A DNA stretch of 64,000 bases from the NCBI GenBank assembly GCA_963930655.1, contig OZ005600.1, positions 16,584,501-16,648,500 on the forward strand. The letters run 5' to 3'. Source of the stretch: Myrica gale (taxonomy: Eukaryota; Streptophyta; Magnoliopsida; Fagales; Myricaceae). A model generated the notes under the pieces. That model was given only the letters and a program-made list of their open reading frames with translations. It searched no databases and was not told where the DNA came from. Shown here piece after piece: positions 11,149-21,528 of this stretch (positions within the stretch are counted from its first letter, which is position 1; each line of letters opens with the position of its first letter). The position numbers were made by a program, and so were the translations under genes.

Positions 11149-12328
11149 TTATAACAAGTTTTGAATTGAAAAGAAACAAATATCCAGATAAAAAAGTTTT
11201 GAAATCGAAATCAAATTTCTACGTACTTCTGGAACATAAAGACAGTCTTCTAGAATCAAAATTCTATTATTCGATAATTCTAAACTAAACACTCCGATGG
11301 AGGTCGCTGCAATAGTTGCACCCATCCTCATCTTAAGGATCAGCTCCCCTTCATGGAGTTTTCTGGTCTCCTTGAACCCCTGCAACATATTGCAGATGTG
11401 AGATGTAGAACCAGAATCCACACACCATGAATTAAATGGACCATCCATTAAATTCAATTCAATTACAAGCATATTAGACACACCATCAGAAGGTTTGCCC
11501 TTTTTAAAAGAAGCTAAGTAAACTCGGCAATTTCTCTTCCAGTGACCGGGCTTGCCGCAATGGAAACAATTTCCTTTGCCTTTGTTCTTGTCACCTCCTT
11601 TGTTTCCTTGTCCACCTTGAACATTCTTTGCTGCCTGAAACCCCCTATTATTTTTCTTGAATTTCTTAAACTTGGGTTTCAGTTTCATAGAGGCATTAGA
11701 TTTCTCTGTGACCAGCACAGTAAGTTTGTCCTTCTTGATGAGATCTTGAGCTGACTGCAACATATTGAGCAGCTCTGACAATGTCACACTCATCTTGTTC
11801 ATATTTTAATTAAGGACAAACTGATTGAAAGAATCAGGCAGAGATGAAAGAATGACATCAACTTTTGTGTCACTATCCATCTCAGCTCCCAAAAAATCCA
11901 GTTCGTTAATGAAAAAAATCATCTTCAAGACATGATCCCGAACTGGGCTCCCTTCCACCATTTTGGTGGACATCAGATTCTTCATAGCAGTCTGCCTAGC
12001 AGATTTGCTCTACTCTCCAAACATTTCTTGGAGATGCAACATAGTGCCTGCAGCTGTAGCTATGCCCTCACAATCTTTCTGCAAAACATTTGAGATTGAA
12101 GTCATAATATAACATTTTGCCATATTATCATCATCATGCCACTTGTTAAAGACTTTCTTTTCTTCCTCAGTGGCATTGTCCAGGGCAAGCTCAGATGTCT
12201 CAGATTACAGAACATAACCGATCTTATCGGCTGAGAGAACAATAATAAGATTTCTCTTCCAATCAACATAATTCGGTCATGTCAACCGATTGTGATCCAG
12301 AATCCTAGCCAAAGGATTAAAAGTCATT
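11149..12328 (-). pseudogene. copia D gag and protease
   Basis: The likely start codon is at 12328 (minus), giving a UBN2-type Gag with in-frame stops near 12208, 12010 and 11806. The last open part (11802-11149) has a Lys/Gly-rich stretch, one CCHC knuckle (CFHCGKPGHWKRNC) and the protease active site WCVDSGSTSHIC. Gag forms the particle and the protease matures it. The stops make the gene defective. Confidence 0.87.
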
Positions 12329-12997
12329 TTGAATCTGCAAAATCATTCACATATTTCCATTAGATTCAAGTTTTTGAATAACTAATGGTACCACCCATCC
12401 GAACAATAAACAGATATATCACATATATCACAATAATGAAAAATATAACATATATATATTTATAACATTCTAAATGGGTATCGAGAACCTCTACCTTACA
12501 TGCAACAACAAATCCATTTTGGTACTCATTGTACACATCTTGTAAAGGCGAATAACTACTATTCATCAAAATTTACATCATATGCAAAATATTTTAAAAT
12601 ATTTGTGATTCTCGATTTTCTTTTGGCCTACCTAAATAAACACGTCTTGTACTATTTTAGTACTAGCGTTTATTTGGTTTCCGGTCAGATGCGGCTCCGG
12701 TCCTACCAGACGCATCTCCGGCCAGTGGGGCGGCGGCTGCCATCATTATGACCGCCGGCCACTCTTTCGAAGAATTTTTTTTAATAAAAACGTTTTACTG
12801 TTCATAAATATTTATAAAACAGATTTTATAAAATAAATTTATGAAACACAAACGTGAACAGTAAATCGGGTTTAATAACTTTTACACCGTTCATATTAGC
12901 AGTGAACAGTAACCGGAAAAAATTCTTGTCTTTTGATTCTCAATCAAAATTCAGCAAGGTTCATATAATCCAACAATTGCAATCATGTGAACCTAAC

Positions 12998-13010
12998 GCT
13001 CTGATATCAC
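12998..13010 (-). other. copia D primer-binding site
   Basis: The complement of this stretch reads GTGATATCAGAGC and lies immediately inside the right (5') LTR. It matches the usual initiator-Met tRNA primer site TGGTATCAGAGC with one or two changes. Confidence 0.75.
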
Positions 13011-13576
13011 TGATAGTTTATATGCGGAATTAAACTATAAACAAACAGCATGTTTTCAACCAAACATCCACCAAGATTATGATTACAATTTCGGATTCGA
13101 TTCCATACATTAGAGAGGAATATAGGAACTTACAAACTTTAAGCCGCTTTACGATCCAATCCAAAGCTCCAGCAATTCAGAACAACAACTCAGATGTGTT
13201 GCCTCCTAAGGGATATATGTCATTCTCTCGTTATCAGAATTTCCGTAATAGGTTCTGATTGCCAACCCCTTGAATATAACAATTATATTTATAGGCCTTG
13301 GAAAAACCCTAGAAAGAGCATGAGACATAGGATCCATAGGGATCTCAAATTCCAGCCGTAGGATAACACTGAAGAACTCTTCTTCTAATACAATTAGGGC
13401 TTCTACTAATTACAATCAAGTCCATCAACATATTGTAATTGACCCCTGGAATTTTGAGATTATTGCAAATATGCCCCTTTTACATACAATTAATTCCTTC
13501 CACCATACTATATTCCATATGAGATATTAGGACCGGATTAATCAATTTTGGTTATCCAGGGCACATAATTCTAACA
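13011..13576 (-). repeat. copia D LTR (5' LTR of the element)
   Basis: This is the direct repeat of 7064-7630, with the same TG...CA ends. It drives the minus-strand coding region. About twenty substitutions or small indels separate the two LTRs by eye. Confidence 0.93.
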
Positions 13577-13581
13577 ACAGC

Positions 13582-14314
13582 ATCCTAGCCAACTTCCAGG
13601 GGCTTTCATGGGTCAAGGTGGGAAGGATCTCTGTTTGGATTGTTATACCTAAAAGATGGTTCTTACCATTATGGGTTTATACTGCCGTCAAATCTTTGGC
13701 TGCTTGCACTCTAGATGACCTTCGCCTAAACTAACTCCAGCGCAAAGAACCATTTCGAAAGCTGATGAATAAGCAATTACCTACCTGAAAATCATTCTCT
13801 GAAAACGTTCTTCGATGTGTAATTGTCATCATAACAGATCCAACTTCCCTCCCACGATCAAGACAATTGGCTGAAACAACCATTTTCGAACACCTCATTG
13901 CATTTTCGAATAAAAAAGGGATACCGCTTAATATGTGATAGTTGTTTCTTTGCAAAGTTGCCTGAGGTTCAAGTGCTTTCTGGGTCGTCTCAGGCCCTGC
14001 GATGATGGATGTTTGAGCGGTTGAAACGTCAGTCTGAAAACCAAAGTATTGGTAGGAATACCGGGGGTCAGTTGCTCCTGTTTTTCCCTTCGGTATCTTG
14101 CAATGGCTCTATTTGCGATATTCCTAGCTCCCTTGGGTTGACCAGCAGAAATGATTGTAGTTCAGACAGGAAAGTCTTGGTATATAATACTTGCCTTTGC
14201 TTCTAGTAGTAATGTTTGTTACTTGCATCATGTGAACTGCATATGCATAAGTATGCTTGCACGACTTAACTTCCCCACAACCCCCCTCCCCTCCCCTTAG
14301 AAATCACAAAGCTA
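13582..14314. other. non-coding host DNA, probable UreF intron
   Basis: I see no protein-coding signal, only short unsupported open frames. It continues directly from the copia target site. A C-rich run (about 14276-14296) is the only compositional feature. Confidence 0.5.
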
Positions 14315-14590
14315 TATTTCACAAAAAGAAGAAAAATAGTAAGTTTAAGATGGTTCATATGTTTTCTTCTTTCAACAAACCACTGTTTTTTATTATTATT
14401 TGTCAATCTGCAGTGCACTTTCTTTCTTTAAATGGAGGATGGAATGACAGTAAATCAAGAGAGTAAGAAACCTGCTTCTATGGACCGTACATTTACAGTG
14501 GAGTCACTGGCAATTGCTTGATTCCATCCTCCTTACTGCTGATTTTGCTCACTATTTCAGTCTCGAGGCAGCAATCCAAGCCCGCATAAG
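14315..14590 (+). repeat. degenerate upstream copy of the UreF 5' end (tandem duplication)
   Basis: It repeats 14601-14879 with many differences: intron end, acceptor-like CTGCAG (14409-14414), start codon at 14432 and the first ~45 codons. The copy carries a one-base change of frame near GGACCG and stops after about 30 codons (MEDGMTVNQESKK...). It is therefore a broken partial exon standing in front of the good one, and could act as a decoy acceptor or a short upstream ORF if spliced in. Confidence 0.85.
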
Positions 14591-14600
14591 TTTGTTGCCC

Positions 14601-14879
14601 TATTTCACAAAAAGAAGAAAAATTGTAAGTTTAAGATGGTTTAAATGCTTTCTTCTTTCAACAAACTACAATTTTTAATTATTATTTGTCAATCTCCAGA
14701 GCACTTCGTTTCTTCCAATGGATGATGGAACGGTAGTAAATCAAGAGAGTGAGAAACCTGCTTCTATGGACCCTCATTTACAGTGGAGTCACTGGCAATT
14801 GCTTCATTTCATCCTCCCTACCGGTGGTTTTGCTCACTCTTTTGGTCTTGAGGCTGGAATCCAAACCCGCACAATATCA
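14601..14879 (+). repeat. downstream copy of the tandem duplication (start of UreF exon)
   Basis: This is the second unit of the direct duplication, offset by about 286 bp. It contains the acceptor AG (14698-14699) and the UreF start codon at 14718. Confidence 0.85.
14684..14700 (+). other. splice acceptor before UreF coding exon
   Basis: A T-rich stretch ends in ATCTCCAG (AG at 14698-14699), 18 bases before the start codon. It suggests a 5' UTR intron. Confidence 0.5.
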
Positions 14880-15437
14880 GGTCCTGAGGATCTTCGAACT
14901 TTTGTGATCCATGTGTTGGAGAATAATGGAAGCCTACTCCTTCCTTTTGTTTATTTTGCAACTAGGTCAGACCTGGCATAAACTTGACAAAAAATTAAAT
15001 GCAATGCTAACTAATGAAGTTGGTCAAAAGGCATCACTTGCACAAGGATCAGCGCTCATGAGGGTGGCTGCTGCGGTCTTTTCAGAAATCCCCTCTCTGA
15101 AATCCATGAGAGATACCTGTCTGGGTTCTGGGATTGTTTCTTTCCATCATGCTCATATATTTGGGCTTTTATGTGGACTTATTGGGTTGGATGGTGGAAC
15201 TTCTCAGAGAGCTTACTTGTTTATTACAATGAGAGATGTTATTTCTGCTGCAACGAGGCTGAATTTGGTAGGACCTATGAGTGGAGCAATGTTGCAGCAT
15301 CAGATTGCTGGTGTTGCTGAAGCTATCTTGGAAAAGTGGATGGATCGGGGAGTAGAGGAAGCATGCCAAACAGCTCCTTTGCTTGATACTGTGCAGGGGT
15401 GCCATGCTTACTTTTTTCTAGACTGTTCTGTTCTTGA
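14718..15437 (+). pseudogene. UREF: urease accessory protein UreF homologue, frameshifted
   Basis: UreF is part of the UreD-UreF-UreG complex that loads nickel into urease in the cytosol. The translation starts at 14718 (MDDGTVVNQE...) and shows the UreF core WQLLHFILPTGGFAHSFGLEAG. A second frame from about 14975 continues with KLDKKLNAMLTNEV, AQGSALMRVAAAVF, SFHHAHIFGLLCGL, SQRAYLFITMRDVISAATRLNLVGP and CQTAPLLDTVQGCHAY. Two breaks are seen. One near 14965-14980 is a net loss of 2 modulo 3, where plant UreF has a few extra residues before WHKL. The other is in the T-run at 15410-15415, where one missing T shifts the frame; the family-type stop lies at 15435-15437. Total length (about 240 codons) fits plant UreF. 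Sequencing errors could also explain the shifts. Confidence 0.88.
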
Positions 15438-16788
15438 AGCCCAAATAGTTCCATCAGCTTGCTGTATTTGTTGCTCTACACTAACACCAGGGCTTGCCTT
15501 GACTTCCATTTATTCTTTAGCCTGGAATTTAGTTTTTATGCTTGCAGATTTTGTAATAGGTGACTGGGGAAAGTGCCTTTAATTGATCCTTTCTCTTCTC
15601 ATTAGACATGGAAAGATCAAGTACTTGTGTTGGTTGTTTCGCAAAGAACAAATCCTGAGAACATAATAGATTTTTCGTTTTATTTAAGTTGTTTTTAGGT
15701 GAGGTTAAAAAACATGTTTGGTTGTAGAATTCTAGGATTCACAAGAATCCTAGAATTCTACTTAAAACGAACATCTCGAGGGTGAAATTTTTAGAATTTG
15801 AAGTGTTTTGAGAAATTTTAATTTTATTAGTATGCGTGTTGAAGTTATTTTTAGGTGATGTTAAAAAACATGTTCGGTTTTAGAATTATAGAATTCACAA
15901 GAATGCTAGAGAAATAAATAAACGAACATCTCCGTAGAAAAATAAAGAATCTGTAGAAAATAAAATAAAAAACCGAACATCTCAGATTTTGAAGGACCTT
16001 AGTTTCCTCCCTAATCCCTAACCCATACGAATATGTTCTTTTCTTTTCTTTTGGTGTGCTACTTTTCTTATTTACGAGTGAAGTGTGTCTTGTTTTTCAA
16101 ATATATTAGTGTTTTTAATTTAAGTTGACTTCCACTTTCACCAATCTATTTCCAAGTTATCTTTATAAGTCTTCCGCTGTATTTCTTAAAATACGTAGTA
16201 ATCTTTATAGATAATACTACAGTCTTGAGACCTTTAGGATAAGGACTTGTTGTAATCTCACATTTTATCCATTTTTATTACTAGAAAGAGAGTTTAGAGA
16301 CTAATACGAGCACGATGGACGTGACATTGTAATTATCAAATGATCGTTCAAACGCTTAAAAAAATTGTCAGAAACGGTTTGTTAATTGAAGTTTCAAATT
16401 CTAGACGTTCATAATGTGTGAATGGTATTCAAATTATAAAACTGATAATGATAGGACGTGCATTTATTTTGTACGTGGGAATAGAGTTTGAAAGCTTTCG
16501 ATAATTATTAGGTTTTTCGGGACGCGAACCAGACATCCGCAAAAGATTATCATTCGTTTGAACGGTGTTGTTTAAGAACAAACGCGAACAACCAGGATAT
16601 TTGTTTCAGTTCGAAGATGGTTTGGTTTCGAACGAGAGTCAAAATGGGCGTTAAAAGGTGTCTTAATTTGTTCCAACAGTTGCAATCTTTTGGGAAACAT
16701 TTTCATTTTGTCCGAATGGGTATTTGAACTTCAAACTAGGATTTCGTGACGAACGAATCTGTCAGGCTCAAATAATCAGTTTTTTTTT
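15438..16788. other. intergenic DNA with diverged short repeats
   Basis: There is no gene that I can support. A hairpin and a diverged direct repeat lie at 15690-15975. From about 16480 to 16770 the sequence contains many GAACG/CGAAC words, including two TTCGAA palindromes, and resembles the palindrome-rich part of LTRs elsewhere in the window; it may be an LTR remnant. Confidence 0.4.
15690..15932. repeat. diverged tandem repeat with a 17-bp perfect hairpin
   Basis: The word TTTTAGGTGAGGTTAAAA opens one unit (about 15690-15775) and a near copy opens another (about 15848-15932); both end in CGAACATCTC. The first unit contains inverted arms 15724-15740 and 15745-15761 separated by ACAA. This looks like a small MITE-like repeat; no target duplication was identified. 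Confidence 0.6.
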
Positions 16789-17006
16789 GGCTTAATTGCA
16801 TTCAGGGCCCTTGAGGTAACAAATTGTTTCAAATAAGCCTCTGAGATAACGTTTTCAACAAATAGACCCCTGAGATCGAGTTCTTAAAAAAGTTTAGCCC
16901 CTCCGTTCACTTTCTGTCAAATCAGTTAACAGTACTTGCTGATTAGGATTTAAAAGAGGCAATCAAAGCGCGACACCTGTGGGTTGCATTACAAAACATA
17001 ATAGCG
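16789..17006 (+). repeat. left terminal inverted repeat of P450-carrying element
   Basis: It pairs with 18453-18651 in reverse orientation at high but imperfect similarity, including TTGTTTCAAATAAGCCTC and AACGTTTTCAACAAATAG. Confidence 0.88.
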
Positions 17007-17007
17007 A

Positions 17008-17313
17008 GTTGTTGCACTCGAACCAACACGTCAACGAAGTCGAACTCCTCCTTCTCCCTCACACTAGCTCTGCTGCTCTGCTCCTCCACACGCTCTCTTA
17101 TAATTTCATCACAAACTCCTTTCAGGTCGTCCAAGTTGCTGGTCAACCTCCTTTTGTCGCCACTCAGCGAGTTGACCCACTCCCAATCAGGGAAAAATTC
17201 CCCCAGACAGACCTCAACCAAACGAAGCTTCTGTCCCTCTCCTGACTCCTCCTTGAACCTCTTCTCGAAGGCCACGCGACACAGGACGTCGTTTGCCAAA
17301 GGCACAAGCCATA
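17008..17313 (-). pseudogene. captured cytochrome P450 fragment (mid N-terminal half)
   Basis: The minus-strand translation contains NDVLCRVAFEKRF, EVCLGEFFPDWEWVNSL, GDKRRLTSNLDDLKGVCDEII and EEFDFVDVLVRVQQ. These correspond to the region between helices E and H of CYP71-clan enzymes (CYP736A-like wording). P450s of this clan are ER-anchored mono-oxygenases of specialised metabolism. The heme-binding Cys region, I helix and ExxR are absent, so no enzyme can be made. The frame is open and runs into the terminal repeat, giving a chimeric 126-codon reading. Confidence 0.82.
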
Positions 17314-18214
17314 GGCCTTGCAAGGGGATTGCACAAATCTAGCTGGTAAATCATCAATAGAACGGGAAAATACAGCTGGCTTGAGGGTGAAAAAGATCAT
17401 GAGAAGAGCTTCTGATGACAAGGATTCATCCATGGTAGTTAAAAAACTAAGAAAATAAATAAGAGAAGCTACCTTCAGGGTAGATGTGGCTTCAATAAGA
17501 TAATCAGTTTGAAAAGTACAAAGGTTATCCAAACCGTTTATACCAGCAACGACGTAGCTTCAATAAGATAATCACACGAGATGAAAATCCGATAGGTTAT
17601 ATGTTTAGACATGTAGTAGATGTGGGATTTACAGAAGTTACAAAACCAAAAGGATAGTCTTCCCGTAGGATCTGGTGCAGTTAGCAAAAACAAAGCTCAA
17701 AATAATGCTTAAACTACCTCTCCTTTTAGTGAATACGGAAGGGAAACAAAAAACAAAGAAGTTACACACACACACAGACATTCGTACAGATGCTGAATAA
17801 AAAAAATCCAGCTCCAAACTCGATTCAGGAGGACATCAACCCTGAACATATTGGCTTAAAAGCTATAGGATTACTATTTTAAGTAAATATTTATCATGAG
17901 GATGTGACTACCCGTAAAAAAATGAGCAAAATGATGAACTAAAATCGTTCGTAGAAGATGAAAAACCTGCATATATGCAAGAATTATCATCGATTATGTT
18001 TTTTTACTTTTGTCTACTGCATACATTGTACACACACACAGCAGGTGTTAAACTGAAGAATCTCACCTTCTATACTCATGTGAAGGATCTGCTTTTCCTT
18101 TCAGAGAAATCCACCGTCAATCCCACCCATATGCACAACATATATGATATAAATAACATATGGTGGCCAAGTCGTTGCAAAGGACAGACGAACAACCAAT
18201 GGAAGAAAAGATTA

Positions 18215-18385
18215 AAAAGTACAAAGCTTGGTAGCGCAAATCTTTCTGGCTTGGCTCCAGTAGGGGCCGTAGGGTGAGAAAGTAACGTTGGAGCAGCCAA
18301 AGGAAAGGTACTGAGCGGATAGAAGCTATGGGTGGCTCGCGAAGATGTGTTCGTGGGAATGGAACGAGTGCAACGATGAAGACAG
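18215..18385 (-). pseudogene. captured cytochrome P450 fragment (helix C region)
   Basis: In one minus-strand frame the sequence reads HEHIFASHP, a stop, then LLSAQYLSFGCSNVTF and SPYGPYWSQARKICATK. This is the B'-C region of CYP71-clan P450s; the W-x-x-x-R heme-propionate motif is present as WSQAR. It lies upstream (in gene order) of the fragment at 17008-17313. The intervening DNA is not recognisable as P450, so it may be the captured intron or unrelated filler. Confidence 0.78.
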
Positions 18386-18452
18386 GGAAGAAGAAAACGT
18401 GGGAGGCGTGTTGGGGCAGACAACTCAAAAATGAATTGTAAATGACGTGGTG

Positions 18453-18651
18453 TCGTCGTCGTTGTGTTTTGTAACGCAACCAACATGTGTCGCTCATTGA
18501 TTGCCTCTGATGTGGATTCTAGTCAGCGAGTACCGTTAACTGGTTTGACGGAAAGTGAACTCGACCTAAGGGGTCTATTTGTTGAAAACGTTACCTCGGA
18601 GGCTTATTTGAAACAATGTGTTACCTCAGGGGCCTTGAATGCAATTAAGCC
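18453..18651 (-). repeat. right terminal inverted repeat of P450-carrying element
   Basis: Its complement matches 16789-17006 from the outer end inward. Confidence 0.88.
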
Positions 18652-18950
18652 TTTTTTTCGACGGTATTGTGACGTCCTAAAAAACCAATTGTTTTTCGAG
18701 ATGGATAATTATGTCCAGAAAAAAATGCATTTTTAAAAAAGATGAAGTTTTTGGGACAATTTGAATTTCCATGCCAAAAACAAAACTTGCTCTTTCTTTT
18801 GGGATGTGATTGAAAATCCGTCCCAAAAAGTCAAATTTTTTAGTGTCTCCATACCTTTTCACCAAACACTAATAATGTTTTATTACAAAATTATGTCAAA
18901 TCTTCTTTCTCTACACCTTTTTACAAACTCCAATAAAAATTAAATATCTT

Positions 18951-19669
18951 TAAAACTTTGGCTTAATTACCGTATAGGTCCTTGTGGTATCCCACTTTTA
19001 CAAAATAGTCCGTGTGGTATGAATTTCAACAAAATAGTTCCTGTGGTATCCAATTTTTACAAAATAGTCCCTGTGGTATGACTTTCAACAAAACAGTCAT
19101 TGTGGTATAGTTTTCAGAAAAATTAGTTCCTCTGTCCAACTGTCTTTACCCAATTAACGGGAGAGTGTAATACATGTCACGCCAGCACCATTAACGCGTT
19201 GACACATGTTTTTTTAAATAAAAAATAAAAAATCCATCTTAGATTATATTTCTTTTCCACGTCATTTACTCTTGTTAAAAAAAATTAAACTTACCACTGT
19301 CGACGTCCTTGAGAATGCCCAGAGGCATGTTATGTTATATGTAGGTTCTCTATTCAGTTATATTTTGTAAAAGTGATAAGTTTAATTTTTTTTAACAAGA
19401 GTAAATGGCGTGGAAAAAAAATAATCTGAGATGAATTTTTTATTTTTTATTTAAAAAAACATGTGTCAACGCGTGAACAGTTGGACGGAGGGACTAATTT
19501 GTCTCAAAACTATACCACATGGACTGTTTTGTTGAAAGCCATACCACAGGGACTATTTTGTAAAAGTGAGATACCACAAGGACTATTTTGTTGAAAGTCA
19601 TACCACATGGACTATTTTGTAAAAGTGAGATGCCACAGGGACCTATACGGTAATTAAGCCTAAAACTTT
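18951..19669. mobile_element. Mutator-type foldback MITE with TAAAACTTT target duplication
   Basis: The element spans 18960-19660, flanked by the 9-bp direct repeat TAAAACTTT (18951-18959 and 19661-19669). The ends GGCTTAATTACCGTATAGG are inverted copies. The arms (about 18960-19290 and 19375-19660) pair along most of their length around a short centre. Near the ends the arms contain tandem units of about 35 bp built on ACAAAATAGTCCCTGTGGTAT. It is non-coding. Transcription would give a long hairpin. Confidence 0.92.
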
Positions 19670-21528
19670 TCACCAACTTTTACACAAAGCCTATAAAACT
19701 CTGATCTACATAAATATTCAGAATTCTATCAAAACCATATAAATCTTAGAATTTTTTTTATAGAATGAACATCATCTTTAGTTTATCAGTGTTGGTGGTT
19801 ACCCTTTTGTGCCCGGTTTGGTAGACTTCCTTTGCTCGCTTATTGAATCAGAATGTTGGGCTCATTGAGTTTTATGGATGTGGGCTTAACATGGTGGATG
19901 GGCCTAAAATTGGTATCATCAACGCTAGTTGACTTCAGTTACCTTTTCTTCCCTCTTAATTGTTCAATTATTATATTTTTTAAAAACTTAACTTAATAAA
20001 AATGAGAAGATTTAATTTTTTAAAATTATATTTTATAACACTCTCCCTTATATGCAAGATAACACTCCCTTTTATATGCGAGATCGAAAGTATGTACTTA
20101 CCCAACAATTCAAAAAAGAATTTAACCTTTTAAATGGGAAGAAGTGCAGGTTAGATTTGAACTTAAGATACCATGTTTAATAAACATATATCTTAAAAAA
20201 TTAAACCGATAGAAAATTAATAATTTTTTTTAAAATTATATTCTCCAACACTAATCTCCTCTTTGCTAATGGGAAAGATGGTCGAAAATGTTTCAACCAT
20301 CACAAAATAAGAATAAGAGTTATTAGTTTTTCTAATCTCTGCAACTCAAGATTGATGAAAGAAGAGCTTAGTCCAAACATGCATTGTAGAACCCTGGATT
20401 TTCTTTTGTTAATAAAATATTTATTTTTATAGCATTTCGAGTTTTGAATTATTTGAAAAAACTATCTTGTTTTAAAAGTGTTTAAAGTTTGAAATGTTGA
20501 TTTGATTTGAAAAGTATATCATTTTAAAAGTGTTTGAAATGTGAAGAAGATGTGTTTTATATCTATCTCTTTAGATTTTAAGGTTTTGAATTTAAATACT
20601 TCTATAAGATGTTTGAATTTTAAAATGGATAGCAACTCAATTTTATCATCTTTTCATATTTAGAGTCCTTTAAATGAGGTTGCAATATAGTCTTTTATAA
20701 ATACTTTGTTAGTCTCTGCGATGTGTATTGATTGAGAAAATGAAAAATCAAGTGTCTTTTCGAGGTTCTAGTATAGTTCCTTGAGGTCTTCGAGGTTAAT
20801 TGATAAAGAGTTTAGGTGTTATGAAGGGCGAGGTAAGCAGAGTTATGATGCTAGATTTTCCTAAAAGAACAAGGTGATATTTGAGAAATTTCATGATTTA
20901 TTGAAAATCCTCGGAGTTTTATATGCATTATGTTTCAATAAAATTGTTAAAGATTATAGCATGAAATGTGTACACATGAGTCTATTTTTATGTCCAATGA
21001 AATTTCATGATGTTTTCAATGTTTAAATCAAAGCTTTGTGATATTTATTAATATTTAAGATTTGTGTATGATATTTCATTAAAAGAGGAGACAAATGCAA
21101 AGTTCAAAGTGACATGGATTAACGATCTACAAGCCCATCTAAGATAAAATTAAAATTAATAAATAGTAATATAAAATAGTATTTCTATATTTTTATATAG
21201 AAAATGTTACTTTTTATTTATATATTATTGTTTTATTTTTCTTTGAATTTTTTAATATTTTGTCTTGGATGGACATTTTAGTCATTTTTCGTGTGGTTTA
21301 ATGGCCAAATCAAATGGAGGGTGATGAAGGCAACATGAGTAAATGCCCATCGATTATGAGAAGAATAGGTTATTTGACACAGTCTTTGATGGTCAGATCC
21401 TATCAAAGGATAAATACTATTAGATTATCTTTTGATAGTTTGAGAGTGCATTGTAGCAAAACCTGTTATTCTTGGTTTTACCCTATGAAGCAAAGTCTGA
21501 GAAGAGGGACAAACCATGGAGTTGATAG
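19670..21528. other. AT-rich intergenic DNA, possible old LTR remnant
   Basis: I see no gene. Around 20385 the words TGTAGAACCCTGGATTTTC resemble an LTR start, and the following 900 bases are AT-rich without frames, so an old LTR is possible but unproven. Confidence 0.4.

Larger units (their letters stand above)
7059..13581 (-). mobile_element. complete Ty1/copia element D with ACAGC target duplication
   Basis: The element proper spans 7064-13576, flanked by the direct repeat ACAGC (7059-7063 and 13577-13581). It has two LTRs of about 567 bp that start TGATAG and end CTAACA. The coding strand is minus: gag, protease, integrase, RT, RNase H run from about 12328 down to 8395, the copia order. 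The primer-binding site lies beside the right LTR and the polypurine tract beside the left LTR. It lies in what looks like the UreF leader intron. LTRs differ at roughly twenty positions by eye, so it is not very recent. The genes have several stops, so the copy is probably non-autonomous. Confidence 0.93.
16789..18651. mobile_element. Mutator-type (Pack-MULE-like) element with captured P450 pieces
   Basis: Long terminal inverted repeats of about 200 bp (16789-17006 and 18453-18651) start with GGCTTAATTGCATTCA. Flanking T-runs (16780-16788 and 18652-18660) are compatible with a 9-bp target duplication but cannot prove one. There is no transposase. Inside, on the minus strand, are two blocks of cytochrome P450 coding sequence. 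Two other elements in the window begin with the same GGCTTAATT-type terminus and have clear 9-bp duplications, which supports a Mutator assignment. Confidence 0.82.

Noticed and set aside
13731..13955. Minus-strand open frame in the UreF upstream region
   Set aside because: Short, no similarity, in probable intron.
17766..17778. Short (AC)n run as a regulatory site
   Set aside because: It is a minor microsatellite with no context.
18117..18497. Minus-strand 126- and 136-codon frames in the P450 element
   Set aside because: The true P450 reading is in the third frame; these are shifted readings of it and of the terminal repeat.
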